A stretch of 64,000 bases of DNA from Chitinophaga sp. MM2321. Lineage in GTDB: Bacteria > Bacteroidota > Bacteroidia > Chitinophagales > Chitinophagaceae. The stretch's first letter is position 1. Each line of letters begins with the position of its first letter. The stretch is taken from assembly GCF_964033635.1 (NCBI RefSeq), contig NZ_OZ035533.1:4836001-4900000 (forward strand), read 5' to 3'. The notes beneath the pieces are model-generated. The model was not told the DNA's origin. It ran no database searches and saw nothing but the letters and a program-made list of their open reading frames with translations. This document shows, in pieces, positions 8,215-16,841 of the stretch. The position numbers and the translations under genes were made by a program.

Positions 8215-9360
8215 TTACAGGAATGATTTTAATTCTGCCATCGAGATGTTTCCTTCGTAGATAGCCTTCCCGATAATAGCGCCACTACAGCCTATTTCCT
8301 GCAGGGCTGCTACATCTTCAATGTTGCTTACCCCACCGCTGGCTACAAAGTTAATATCGCTGAAGCGGGCAATAATCTTTTTGTAGAGATCCATGGAAGG
8401 TCCCTGTAACAGGCCGTCTTTCGCAATATCTGTACAAAAAATGTTATTCACCCCTTGCGCAATATTGCTTTCCAGGAAATCAAAAACAGACAGCTCCGTG
8501 GTTTCCAGCCAACCGCCTACCGCAATCTTTTCTTCTTTTACATCGGCGCCCAGGAATATTTTAGCAGCGCCGTAGCGTTTCACCCAACTAAAGAACAGCT
8601 CCGGTGACTTTACCGCTACACTCCCGATGGTGGCTAAAGCCGCACCGCACTCAAATACGATATCCAGGTCTTTATCCGTTTTGATACCGCCACCAAAATC
8701 AGTGACCAGGGTTGTTTTGCCAACAATATTCTCCAGCACCTTCCAGTTCACCACAGCACCTTTTTTGGCGCCATCCAGGTCTACCAGGTGCAGGCGGCGA
8801 ACGCCCAGCGCCTCAAATTCCTTGGCTACTTCCAGCGGATGCTCGTTGTATACTTTTTGCTGGTTATAGTCGCCTTGCGTCAGGCGCACACATTTGCCAT
8901 CAATGATATCAATAGCAGGTATTATTTCGAAAGATCTGGCCTTCATATTATGTTGTTCCAGCGGCAGCTCCATTCTGATAAAGGAGATGCCGTCTTTTAT
9001 AAAGTAATCCCCTTTGCGGGTGTAACCCAGTTTGTCGTAAAAGCTCACAGCCGTATCGCGGGCATTACACCACAGGAGTTTTATTTTTTCTTTTTTGCAG
9101 ATGTCAATCAGGTGAGACAACACCGCCTTGCCATATCCTTTTCCCTGCGCAGCCGGTGTGGTAGCCAGTTTACGAAACTGTGCCTCCTGGCGGCCTAAAA
9201 AAAGTGATACCACTGTTACCAGCTGTCCGCTTTCAAATACGCCGAAGTGCAGGCCATCTACATCATGGTCCAGTTTTACAGCAGACAACTCCCAATTCGG
9301 ATATAAAACGTCCCTGCGTAGTTGCAGGGTATCGTCTACACTGATCTTCCTGATATTCAT
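8215..9360 (-). CDS. hisA: GNAT acetyltransferase domain fused to HisA isomerase
   Basis: 381 residues in one open frame. Residues 1-135 form a GNAT domain: [20 protein letters not shown] carries the acetyl-CoA-binding QxxGxG/A motif (72-77), and [15 protein letters not shown] is the usual motif B. Residues 139-381 are a full-length HisA barrel (243 aa): [20 protein letters not shown] with Asp151, [14 protein letters not shown] with Asp273 and CTDIAKDG with Thr310, matching the catalytic D8/D127/T164 of Thermotoga HisA. HisA isomerises ProFAR to PRFAR. An internal ATG (8944-8946) sits exactly at the normal HisA start, so HisA alone might also be made. The gap to hisH is 1 base. The acetyl acceptor is unknown. 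Confidence 0.93.
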   Translation of the reverse strand: MNIRKISVDDTLQLRRDVLYPNWELSAVKLDHDVDGLHFGVFESGQLVTVVSLFLGRQEAQFRKLATTPAAQGKGYGKAVLSHLIDICKKEKIKLLWCNARDTAVSFYDKLGYTRKGDYFIKDGISFIRMELPLEQHNMKARSFEIIPAIDIIDGKCVRLTQGDYNQQKVYNEHPLEVAKEFEALGVRRLHLVDLDGAKKGAVVNWKVLENIVGKTTLVTDFGGGIKTDKDLDIVFECGAALATIGSVAVKSPELFFSWVKRYGAAKIFLGADVKEEKIAVGGWLETTELSVFDFLESNIAQGVNNIFCTDIAKDGLLQGPSMDLYKKIIARFSDINFVASGGVSNIEDVAALQEIGCSGAIIGKAIYEGNISMAELKSFL

Positions 9361-9361
9361 C

Positions 9362-9955
9362 TTATAAATTCAAAAAATTTTCGATGATGCGGGCGCCTCC
9401 TTCAGCGGATTTCTCCGGGTGAAACTGTACCGCATAAAAATTATCCTTCTGCAGGGCGGCGCTGTAATTGATCACGTAGTTGGTGATCGCCACGGTATCA
9501 GCACCCAATGCAGCGTAATAACTGTGCACGAAATACATGTAGGTATTTTCGGGCACATGCTCAAACATTACGCTGTGCAGCCCGGCGATATTATTCCAGC
9601 CTATCTGTGGTATTTTCAACAGATTTTCTACCGGCGACTGAAAGCGTTTTACGTCTACATCAAAAACACCCAGGCAACCGGTGTCATTCTCCTCAGAATA
9701 ACGGCATAACAGCTGCATACCCAGGCAGATGCCCAGTACTGGCTGTTGCAGACTGGTAATGAGCTGATCCAGTTTCCTTTCCTTCAGGTAGCGCATGGCC
9801 GTGCTGGCCTCGCCTACACCGGGAAAGATCACCTTATCGGCAGACATGATCTCTGCGGGATCGTCTGTTACTATACCGGTAACGCCTAAACGCTCCAGTG
9901 CAAACTGAACGGAGCGGATATTGCCGGCGTTATATTTAATAATGACTGTTTTCAT
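9362..9955 (-). CDS. hisH: Imidazole glycerol phosphate synthase, glutaminase subunit
   Basis: 197 residues, a class I glutamine amidotransferase. The nucleophile is Cys77 in GICLGMQ, and His179 and Glu181 lie in FHPEKS. The oxyanion-region PGVG is at about 45-48. It feeds ammonia to HisF. It is the first of the distal his genes, 86 bases after trpA, so it depends on read-through from the trp genes or on an internal promoter. None was convincing in the gap. Confidence 0.96.
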   Translation of the reverse strand: MKTVIIKYNAGNIRSVQFALERLGVTGIVTDDPAEIMSADKVIFPGVGEASTAMRYLKERKLDQLITSLQQPVLGICLGMQLLCRYSEENDTGCLGVFDVDVKRFQSPVENLLKIPQIGWNNIAGLHSVMFEHVPENTYMYFVHSYYAALGADTVAITNYVINYSAALQKDNFYAVQFHPEKSAEGGARIIENFLNL

Positions 9956-10041
9956 TTCATGAAAAATTACGGATCACGAATTACGGATTTATGAAGTGAT
10001 GTTTCAAGGGATCTCCTCACAAATCCGTCATCAGTAATTAT

Positions 10042-10812
10042 TTATTTAATGGATTTAATAAACGTTTGAACCGTTCCATCAAGATCCTTACTGTTCTCTA
10101 TCGCCTTAATAAAAGCTGTACCAATGATAGCGCCACTGGCATACTTCGATGCTGTATCAAAAGTAGCTTTATCCTTTATACCAAACCCAATTAATACCGG
10201 GTTGGTTAGTTTGAGCTGTTGCAGCCGTTCAAAGTAGTCCTGCTGATTACCCATATCCTTGTCTTTTCCCGTAGTGGAAGAAGAGGATACGGCATACAGG
10301 AAGCCTTTGCTCAGGCTGTCTATTTTCCGGATACGCGCTTCACTTGTTTCCGGTGTAACCAGGAAAATGAGGTGTACATTATATTTTTCAAACACTGTTT
10401 TGTAGTCCGCTTCAAATTCCGCCATGGGTAAATCAGGCAGAATAACGCCGTCTACACCTGTTTCGGCGCACTTCTTCACAAATTCTTCCACACCATATAA
10501 CAAAACAGGATTGAGATAACCCATCAGGATAACGGGTACGTGTATACGTTCTCTGAAGCCGGCCAGTTGTTCAAACAGGGTATGAATGCTCATCCCGTTC
10601 TGCAATGCTTTCATGCTGCTTTCCTGGATCACAGGACCATCTGCCAGCGGATCAGAGAAGGGCATACCCAGTTCTATCAGGTCCGCACCATGTTGCTGCA
10701 AAGCAGTCATGATAGGCAGGGTATCATTTAACTGCGGAAAACCTGCCGTACAATATATATTTAAAATGCCGTGTTGCTTATTGGCAAACAGTTGATCAAT
10801 ACGATTTTGCAT
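10042..10812 (-). CDS. trpA: Tryptophan synthase alpha chain
   Basis: 256 residues, a TIM barrel. The catalytic region reads LIELGMPFSDPLADGPVIQ (Glu and Asp of the family signature). VDGVILPDLP, FLVTPETSEARI and GFGIKDK follow. It cleaves indole-3-glycerol phosphate to indole and glyceraldehyde 3-phosphate and passes indole to TrpB. It follows trpB by 8 bases and is the last trp gene before the his genes resume. Confidence 0.97.
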   Translation of the reverse strand: MQNRIDQLFANKQHGILNIYCTAGFPQLNDTLPIMTALQQHGADLIELGMPFSDPLADGPVIQESSMKALQNGMSIHTLFEQLAGFRERIHVPVILMGYLNPVLLYGVEEFVKKCAETGVDGVILPDLPMAEFEADYKTVFEKYNVHLIFLVTPETSEARIRKIDSLSKGFLYAVSSSSTTGKDKDMGNQQDYFERLQQLKLTNPVLIGFGIKDKATFDTASKYASGAIIGTAFIKAIENSKDLDGTVQTFIKSIK

Positions 10813-10820
10813 AATCCATT

Positions 10821-12029
10821 TTATTTATTCAGGTGACGGATATAGGTATCCAGGTCTTTGTCGCCACGGCCGGAAAGGCATACTACCACCACGTCATCAG
10901 CGTTGAAAGGCAAGTCTTTCAGTTTGGCCAGTGCGTGCGCAGATTCCATAGCAGGAATGATACCTTCCAGTTTACTCAGCTCATAGGCAGCTGCCAGTGC
11001 TTCCTCATCGGTGGCACTCAGGAACTGGGCGCGACCGGTTTCATACAGGTTAGCATGCATGGGGCCTATACCCGGGTAATCCAGTCCTGCTGAAATGGAA
11101 TGTGGTTCTACTATCTGTCCGTCGGCTGTTTGCATAAGCAATGTTTTGCTGGCATGGATGATCCCGATTTTGCCCAGCTGCGTGGTAGCAGCGGAAAACC
11201 CGCTGTGTACGCCCTTTCCACCGGCTTCTACGGCCACCAGTTTCACGTCTTCCTCATCGAGGTAATGGAAGTAAGCGCCGGCAGCGTTACTACCGCCACC
11301 GATACAGGCTACCACATAATCAGGATTTGCACGACCCGTTTTTTCCAGCAATTGCTTCTTTATTTCTTCGCTGATCACAGACTGAAAGCGCGACACCATA
11401 TCCGGGTAAGGATGCGGGCCTGCTGCTGTACCGAGGATATAATGTGTATCTACCGGGTTATTGATCCAGTCACGGATAGCTTCGTTGGTAGCATCTTTCA
11501 GGGTTTTGCTGCCACTGGTGGCAGGCACCACGGTAGCACCGAGCATTTTCATGCGGGCTACGTTCGGCGCTTGTCTTTCAATATCAATGCTACCCATATA
11601 CACCACACATTCCAGACCCATGAGGGCGCAAACAGTAGCGGTAGCTACGCCATGCTGCCCCGCGCCGGTTTCCGCAATGATGCGTTTCTTGCCCAGGCGT
11701 TGTGCCAGCAGGATCTGACCGATAGTATTGTTGATCTTATGTGCGCCGGTGTGGTTAAGATCTTCCCGCTTCAGGTAAATCTGTGCATTGTATTTCTCAG
11801 ACAACCGTTTAGCAAAGTATAAGGGAGAAGGGCGACCTACATAATCACGCAGCAGTGCTTCAAACTCCTGTTGAAAGGCCGGCTCGCGCAGTATTTCAAG
11901 ATACTTCCGTTGCAGCTCCTCCACATTGGGATAAAGCATTTCCGGGATGTATGCACCACCAAACCTGCCGTAATAACCATTTTTATCCACCTGATACCTG
12001 GAGTTGCCTGTATCTATTGCAATATCCAT
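10821..12029 (-). CDS. trpB: Tryptophan synthase beta chain
   Basis: 402 residues, normal for TrpB1. The PLP-binding lysine lies in [40 protein letters not shown] forms the substrate/COMM region, and GGGSNAAG binds the PLP phosphate. It condenses indole with serine. The N-terminal [20 protein letters not shown] is the usual start region. It pairs with trpA downstream, and the 65-base gap to trpF upstream holds no obvious signal. Confidence 0.97.
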   Translation of the reverse strand: MDIAIDTGNSRYQVDKNGYYGRFGGAYIPEMLYPNVEELQRKYLEILREPAFQQEFEALLRDYVGRPSPLYFAKRLSEKYNAQIYLKREDLNHTGAHKINNTIGQILLAQRLGKKRIIAETGAGQHGVATATVCALMGLECVVYMGSIDIERQAPNVARMKMLGATVVPATSGSKTLKDATNEAIRDWINNPVDTHYILGTAAGPHPYPDMVSRFQSVISEEIKKQLLEKTGRANPDYVVACIGGGSNAAGAYFHYLDEEDVKLVAVEAGGKGVHSGFSAATTQLGKIGIIHASKTLLMQTADGQIVEPHSISAGLDYPGIGPMHANLYETGRAQFLSATDEEALAAAYELSKLEGIIPAMESAHALAKLKDLPFNADDVVVVCLSGRGDKDLDTYIRHLNK

Positions 12030-12094
12030 GACCGCTTATTTTAATATTGATGAACTAATTTTATTTTTCCTGTTGCCGGTACTACCAGCTGTTG

Positions 12095-12715
12095 TTAATG
12101 GACGGCGCTCACAAAAAGAGCAACCTTTTTGATGTTCTTTACACCGGGACTGTCTTCAAACTTACTGTTCACATCTACTGCAAATAAAGCAGGCAGTTGT
12201 AATCCATTGATCTGTTCCGCCATTTCAGGAGTGATACCCCCACTTAGCAGGAATGGATGATCAAAAGGATATTGCGCCAAGAGTTCCCAGTTGAAACTTT
12301 CGCCGGTGCCGCCATAGCCTTTTTCGGAGGCGGTATCGAAGAGGAAATAATCGGTTACCGGCACATAAGGCGCCAGTTCCATTTTCCAGTTAACGTTATC
12401 GCCTATACGAAATGCTTTGATCACCGGAACAGACTTACGAATGGTGGCACAAAATTCCGGTGTTTCATCACCATGTAATTGTACGAGGTCCAGCGCATAA
12501 TCCGTAACCGTGCGTTGCACCTGCTCCAGCGGCGCATTTACAAAAACGCCTACTTTTTTTATACCGGTTGTTTCGCGTACTGTTCTGGCATCTATTTTAT
12601 TGGCAGCAAAACGCGGTGATCTCTCATAAAAGATAAAACCGGCGTAATCTACCTTGTTATCTACCAGGGCCTGCAAATCATTTACTCTTGTGATACCGCA
12701 AACTTTAATACGCAT
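12095..12715 (-). CDS. trpF: Phosphoribosylanthranilate isomerase
   Basis: 206 residues. The start MRIKVCGITRVNDLQAL holds the catalytic cysteine of the KxCG motif. DLVQLHGDETPEFC and FDTASEKGYGGTGESFNW (with the catalytic Asp and phosphate-binding GGTG) are family hallmarks, as are LLSGGI and AVDVNSKFEDSPGVKN. It performs the Amadori rearrangement of PRA to CdRP. It lies 8 bases after trpC as a separate, unfused gene. Confidence 0.96.
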   Translation of the reverse strand: MRIKVCGITRVNDLQALVDNKVDYAGFIFYERSPRFAANKIDARTVRETTGIKKVGVFVNAPLEQVQRTVTDYALDLVQLHGDETPEFCATIRKSVPVIKAFRIGDNVNWKMELAPYVPVTDYFLFDTASEKGYGGTGESFNWELLAQYPFDHPFLLSGGITPEMAEQINGLQLPALFAVDVNSKFEDSPGVKNIKKVALFVSAVH

Positions 12716-12723
12716 GTTGTTAT

Positions 12724-13524
12724 TTATTTAGCCTGCAAAGTGTTGAGCGTTTGTACAAAATTTTCGAATGCACGGGCAGGATCTTCCTGTTTCATAAAAT
12801 GCTCACCTATCAGAAACCCCTGGAACCCGGCGGCTTTCAGCGTTACAATAGCTGCAGGATCGTTGATCCCGCTTTCTGCTACCTTCACTTTATCAGCCGG
12901 AATTTTGGGCGCCAGTTCACAGGAGCGGTTAAAGTCTACCTGGAAAGTGGTCAGGTCGCGGTTGTTTACACCCACCAGGTGGGTATGCGCGGTTACCTTT
13001 TCCAGCTGTGCTTCGCTGTGTACTTCCAGCAATACTTCCAGTCCGAGGTTGTGCGCAAAAGCGGCGAGGTGTGCTACCTCTGCGGCTTCCAGGCATTCCG
13101 CAATGAGCAGGATCACATCGGCGCCAATGGCTTTGGCTTCGAGGATCTGGTATTCATCTATCACAAAATCCTTGCGCAGGATAGGGATCTGATTAAAGCT
13201 GCGTGCCTGTTGCAGGTCATCCGAAGATCCTCCGAAATATTTCTCGTCTGTTAAAACAGATAGTCCGGAAGCACCGTAGCGTGTATACGCTGTCGTTACC
13301 TGTTGCACGGTTACATCGCCATTGATCAGCCCTTTGGAGGGTGAGCGGCGTTTAAACTCCGCGATGATACCTGTTTTATCGGGCTGTTGCAGGAAGTTGC
13401 ACAATGATAAAGTTTCACGGGCAAACATCGATGTCTGCTGCAATTCCTGTGCGTTGCGCTGTAGTTTGCGCGCGGCTACTTCTATGTGTTTATGTGCAAC
13501 TATTTCTGCTAATATATTTTTCAT
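12724..13524 (-). CDS. trpC: Indole-3-glycerol phosphate synthase
   Basis: 266 residues. Signature elements are IIAEFKRRSPSKGLI (catalytic Lys and phosphate-binding Ser), LSVLTDEKYFGGS, LRKDFVIDEYQI, DVILLIAECL, VGVNNRDLTTFQVD and VAESGI. It closes CdRP to indole-3-glycerol phosphate. It is monofunctional, unlike the TrpC-TrpF fusion of enteric bacteria. It sits between trpD (26-base gap) and trpF. Confidence 0.96.
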   Translation of the reverse strand: MKNILAEIVAHKHIEVAARKLQRNAQELQQTSMFARETLSLCNFLQQPDKTGIIAEFKRRSPSKGLINGDVTVQQVTTAYTRYGASGLSVLTDEKYFGGSSDDLQQARSFNQIPILRKDFVIDEYQILEAKAIGADVILLIAECLEAAEVAHLAAFAHNLGLEVLLEVHSEAQLEKVTAHTHLVGVNNRDLTTFQVDFNRSCELAPKIPADKVKVAESGINDPAAIVTLKAAGFQGFLIGEHFMKQEDPARAFENFVQTLNTLQAK

Positions 13525-13550
13525 GATCCTTTTCCTGCCGGTGATATGTT

Positions 13551-14543
13551 TTATTGTAATTCAATCAGTTTCTTAAATGCCTTGTATGCATTACCAGATT
13601 CCAGGGATGCTACTGCGGCATTGAATGCATCGTCGTAGGTATTATAGTTACCCAGACTATGCAATCCCATGGCTGCGTTGGCAAATACCACGGAGTTCTG
13701 CGCCCAGGTACCTTCCCCTTTCAGGATCTTCATAAAGATCTTTGCGGCTTCCTCTACGGAGTTACCGCCGTAGATATCTTCCGGATGTACTTTACGTTTG
13801 CCCAGTTGTTCCGGTGTCCAGTCGCGTTCGCCTTTGTTGGTGATAATTTTGGTATCGGCTGTCAGTGATATTTCATCGTAGCCATCCAGGCTGTGAACAA
13901 TCACGAACTGCTTGTCTGTTTGCTGGAACAGGTAGTTATACACCCGTGCCATTTCCAGGCTGTAAACTCCGATCAGCTGGTGTTGAGCCAGGGCCGGGTT
14001 TACCAGGGGGCCGAGCATGTTAAAGAACGTGCGTACACCCAACTGCCGGCGCACACCGGCTACATGCCGGAGGGCAGGGTGAAACAGCGGCGCATGGAGG
14101 AAACAAAGACCGGATTCTTCCAGTTCTGTTTTCAGTTTGCCTTCATCTGCCTTAAATTTATAGCCTACCAGTTCCATCAGGTTGGAGGCTCCGCTGATGG
14201 AAGACACCCCATAGTTACCGTGTTTGGCGACTTTTCCGCCTGCACCTGCTACCACAAAGCACGACAAGGTAGAAATATTAAAGGTATTTTTTGCATCCCC
14301 GCCGGTACCTACGATGTCCAGTACGTTGTAACCGTTGAGGTTTACAGGTACGCACAGCTCCAGGAGCGCATCCCGGAAACCGAGTAATTCGTTGATCGTA
14401 ATGCTGCGCATGAGATAGACCGTCATAAAAGCGGCCAGCTCACTATCATTAAATACACCTTTGGAGATGTTGATCAGGATATCCTTAGCAGCTTCGCGGC
14501 TGAATGATTTATGTTCGAAGAGGTAATTAAGAATCTTTTTCAT
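13551..14543 (-). CDS. trpD: Anthranilate phosphoribosyltransferase
   Basis: 330 residues, monofunctional (not fused to TrpG). DIVGTGGDAKNTFNISTLSCFVVAG is the PRPP-binding loop, KHGNYGVSS the anthranilate-binding loop, and FNMLGPLVNPA the third signature. It transfers the phosphoribosyl group of PRPP to anthranilate. The gap from trpG is 52 bases. Confidence 0.97.
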   Translation of the reverse strand: MKKILNYLFEHKSFSREAAKDILINISKGVFNDSELAAFMTVYLMRSITINELLGFRDALLELCVPVNLNGYNVLDIVGTGGDAKNTFNISTLSCFVVAGAGGKVAKHGNYGVSSISGASNLMELVGYKFKADEGKLKTELEESGLCFLHAPLFHPALRHVAGVRRQLGVRTFFNMLGPLVNPALAQHQLIGVYSLEMARVYNYLFQQTDKQFVIVHSLDGYDEISLTADTKIITNKGERDWTPEQLGKRKVHPEDIYGGNSVEEAAKIFMKILKGEGTWAQNSVVFANAAMGLHSLGNYNTYDDAFNAAVASLESGNAYKAFKKLIELQ

Positions 14544-14595
14544 GACGATGATTAAGCTTTATTTAATTGATTAAGATAATACTGCGGGAAGATGA

Positions 14596-15165
14596 TTACA
14601 TCTCCAGCCAGTTTCTCAAAATCTGCTCTCCTGTTGGTGTAAGCACGCTTTCCGGGTGAAACTGTACCCCACTTACATCATATTTATTATGTTGTAATGC
14701 CATAATAAAACCATCATCATCTTCTGCGGTAAGTATTAATTCCGATGGTAAGGTTGTTTTGTCTATCACCCAGGAGTGATAACGGCCGGCCTGTAATTCG
14801 CGGGGCATATTTTTAAAGAGACGACCATCGTCGGCTATCACTTTTACATTGGTTGCCACGCCGTGATACACTTCTTTCAGGTTGGTGAGCGAGGCGCCAA
14901 AAGCCTGGCCTATGGCCTGTAATCCAAGACATACGCCGAAGATGGATTTGGTGGGTGCATATGCTTTGATGAGCGGCAGTAATAAGCCGGCTTCTTCCGG
15001 GATACCCGGACCGGGAGATAAAATTATTTTATCGAAGTCATTCACTTTCTCCAAAGGAATATCGTCGTTGCGTACAACGGTAACTTTTCCATCGATGATC
15101 TTTTCAACGAGGTGTACGAGGTTGTATGTAAAGGAGTCGTAATTATCAAAAACCAGGATGTTCAT
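14596..15165 (-). CDS. trpG: Anthranilate synthase glutaminase component
   Basis: 189 residues, a class I glutamine amidotransferase. It begins MNILVFDNYDSFTYNLVHLV. The nucleophile is Cys79 in GVCLGLQAIG, and the His-Glu pair lies in VQFHPES. It supplies ammonia to TrpE. Proteins of this type may also serve aminodeoxychorismate synthase (PabA), but the place between trpE (1-base gap) and trpD argues for TrpG as the main role. Confidence 0.95.
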   Translation of the reverse strand: MNILVFDNYDSFTYNLVHLVEKIIDGKVTVVRNDDIPLEKVNDFDKIILSPGPGIPEEAGLLLPLIKAYAPTKSIFGVCLGLQAIGQAFGASLTNLKEVYHGVATNVKVIADDGRLFKNMPRELQAGRYHSWVIDKTTLPSELILTAEDDDGFIMALQHNKYDVSGVQFHPESVLTPTGEQILRNWLEM

Positions 15166-15166
15166 G

Positions 15167-16582
15167 TCAGATCTTTTGTGCCAGCAGAATGGCTTGTTTT
15201 AATGCATTGAGTTTATTACCTACTTCCTCCAGTTCGGAAGATGCCACGGATTTGGCTACCACACCGGCTCCTGCCTGATAGTATAATGTATTCATTTTAC
15301 TGAGGATGGAGCGGATCATGATGGCGTGATTGAAGCTGCCGTCAAAACCAACAGCGCCTATACAACCGCCATAGAAGCCACGGGCCGTAGGTTCGTACTG
15401 GTCAATGATTTGCATGGCGCGGTATTTCGGTGCACCGGAAAGTGTACCCGCCGGGAATGAGGAAGCCATCAGCGTGAAGGGGTTGATGGAAGGGTCCACC
15501 TTTCCGGTTACTTCACTCACCAGGTGAATAACATGCGAGTAGTATTGTACCTGCCGGTATTTGGATACCTGCACTTCTTTCGCGTTCCTGCTGAGATCAT
15601 TGCGGGCAAGATCCACCAACATCACATGTTCTGCATTCTCTTTCGGGTCATGCAGCAGTTTATCTGCCAGCAGGCGGTCCTGCACATCATCGCCGGTGCG
15701 GCGGAAAGTGCCTGCAATCGGGTGGATGGTGGCCTGTCCGTTTTTGATAACGATCTGCGCTTCCGGAGAAGAGCCCATTAATTTATAATCGCCGTAATCG
15801 AAGAAGAAAAGATAAGGAGAGGGGTTGATAGAGCGGAGGGCGCGGTATACGTTGAATTCATCGCCGGTGAAAGATTGCTGGAAAGCCCTGGAAAGCACTA
15901 CCTGGAAAACATCTCCGCGAAAACAGTGTTGCTTGCCCTGCTCCACCATCTGCATGTATGCTGCGTCGGTCATGTTGCTTTCTTCCTCCCCAACGGCGAT
16001 AAACGGATAACCGGGCGAATCTTTGTGGCGGATGAGTGATTCCACGAGGTCAAACTCACTGTCCAGGCCATCTACCAGGTTTTCGCAGAGATAAAGTTCA
16101 TCCTTGAAGTGGTTGATGGCGATCACATATTGATAATAACGGTAGCGCATCAACGGAATCGTATTATCTTTCTCCGTCTGTTTCTGCTCATTAAAAGTGA
16201 TCGTTTCAAAGAACTGTACGGCGTCGAAAGTAGTATATCCATAGAGGCTTTGCGCCATGGGTACCGGGTGTTTGCCGGAGAAGGAAAAATTACCCAGGAA
16301 CGTTCCTATTTCATCGAGTACGCTTTGTTTATTTTTGAGTTGTTTCTTTTCTACCGGTAGATTGGGATACTTGAATTCGAAGTTGGTAGTAGAGGTAACT
16401 TCAATACCTGCAATAGGTTTCACACAGATGAAGGAGTAGCTGTTTTCGCTGGCGCGGTAGTCCGTGCTTTCCAGGAGGATAGCGCCGGGGAACTTATCGC
16501 GCAGCCGCAGATAGATGCCCACCGGCGTGAAAATGTCCGCCAGCATCTGTTTGGATCTCGTTTTTACTTGAATGGTACGCAT
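15167..16582 (-). CDS. trpE: Anthranilate synthase component I
   Basis: 471 residues. The N-terminal ILLESTDY contains the LLES motif that binds tryptophan for feedback inhibition. The chorismate-binding domain holds GSSPEAQIVIKNG, PIAGTFRRTGDDVQD, DLARNDLSRNAKEVQVSKY, FPAGTLSGAPKYRAMQII and YGGCIGAVGFDG. It makes anthranilate from chorismate with TrpG. It is the first trp structural gene. Its start codon lies 46 bases past the T-run of the attenuator terminator, so its transcription is under leader-peptide control. Confidence 0.97.
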   Translation of the reverse strand: MRTIQVKTRSKQMLADIFTPVGIYLRLRDKFPGAILLESTDYRASENSYSFICVKPIAGIEVTSTTNFEFKYPNLPVEKKQLKNKQSVLDEIGTFLGNFSFSGKHPVPMAQSLYGYTTFDAVQFFETITFNEQKQTEKDNTIPLMRYRYYQYVIAINHFKDELYLCENLVDGLDSEFDLVESLIRHKDSPGYPFIAVGEEESNMTDAAYMQMVEQGKQHCFRGDVFQVVLSRAFQQSFTGDEFNVYRALRSINPSPYLFFFDYGDYKLMGSSPEAQIVIKNGQATIHPIAGTFRRTGDDVQDRLLADKLLHDPKENAEHVMLVDLARNDLSRNAKEVQVSKYRQVQYYSHVIHLVSEVTGKVDPSINPFTLMASSFPAGTLSGAPKYRAMQIIDQYEPTARGFYGGCIGAVGFDGSFNHAIMIRSILSKMNTLYYQAGAGVVAKSVASSELEEVGNKLNALKQAILLAQKI

Positions 16583-16627
16583 GATATTTTGGGTGAAAGT
16601 GGTTTTGTGTAAAAAATGGAAGCGCCT

Positions 16628-16666
16628 AAAAAGTCGGAAGGCCCGCTGTGTAACAGCGAGCCTTCC
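16628..16666 (-). terminator. trp attenuator: terminator hairpin and competing antiterminator
   Basis: On the minus strand a 13-bp stem (7 bp, a G-U pair, 5 bp; 16636-16642 with 16660-16666 outside, 16644-16648 with 16654-16658 inside) is followed by five Ts (16628-16632). It lies between trpL and trpE. Its 5' half also pairs with upstream sequence: 16646-16656 and 16693-16703 match at 10 of 11 positions, giving an antiterminator. A third pairing, 16688-16693 with 16720-16725, links the Trp codons to the segment beside it. This is the textbook 1:2, 2:3, 3:4 layout. The pairings were worked out by eye. Confidence 0.88.
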
Positions 16667-16704
16667 AATTATATTTCAGACGAAACATGGCACTGTAACA
16701 CAGA

Positions 16705-16746
16705 TCAAGGATTGATTCCGTGCCACCACCAATATTTATTTGTCAT
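16705..16746 (-). CDS. trpL: trp operon leader peptide
   Basis: A 13-codon ORF on the minus strand, MTNKYWWWHGINP then TGA, with three consecutive TGG codons. It lies between hisB and trpE, ahead of an attenuator hairpin. When charged tRNA-Trp is scarce, a ribosome stalled on the Trp codons would free the downstream segment (16693-16703) to form the antiterminator. When Trp is plentiful, the ribosome would run on to the stop and the terminator would form. Three Trp codons in 13 by chance at exactly this place is very unlikely. Confidence 0.9.
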   Translation of the reverse strand: MTNKYWWWHGINP

Positions 16747-16766
16747 GATATTTTGCATAGCGAGAA

Positions 16767-16798
16767 CAAAATTGAAACATTTTTACAACAAATGCAAA
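16767..16798 (-). promoter_or_regulatory. Candidate trp promoter ahead of trpL
   Basis: On the minus strand TTTG (16795-16798), a 20-bp spacer and CAATTTTG (16767-16774, one mismatch to TAnnTTTG) lie about 20 bases before the trpL ATG. This would give a short leader transcript starting inside the supraoperon. The spacing is good but the boxes are short and the region is AT-rich. Confidence 0.4.
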
Positions 16799-16841
16799 TT
16801 TTTTTTTGTCTGCAAAGTTTTTGCGCCTTTACCCGGCGTTC

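Noticed and set aside
9956-10041. Internal promoter for the distal his genes
   Set aside because: The gap has TTTG-like text but no acceptable TAnnTTTG box at the right distance. It was left as an open question.
11100-11822. 240-residue plus-strand open frame
   Set aside because: It is antisense to trpB, which is complete and conserved.
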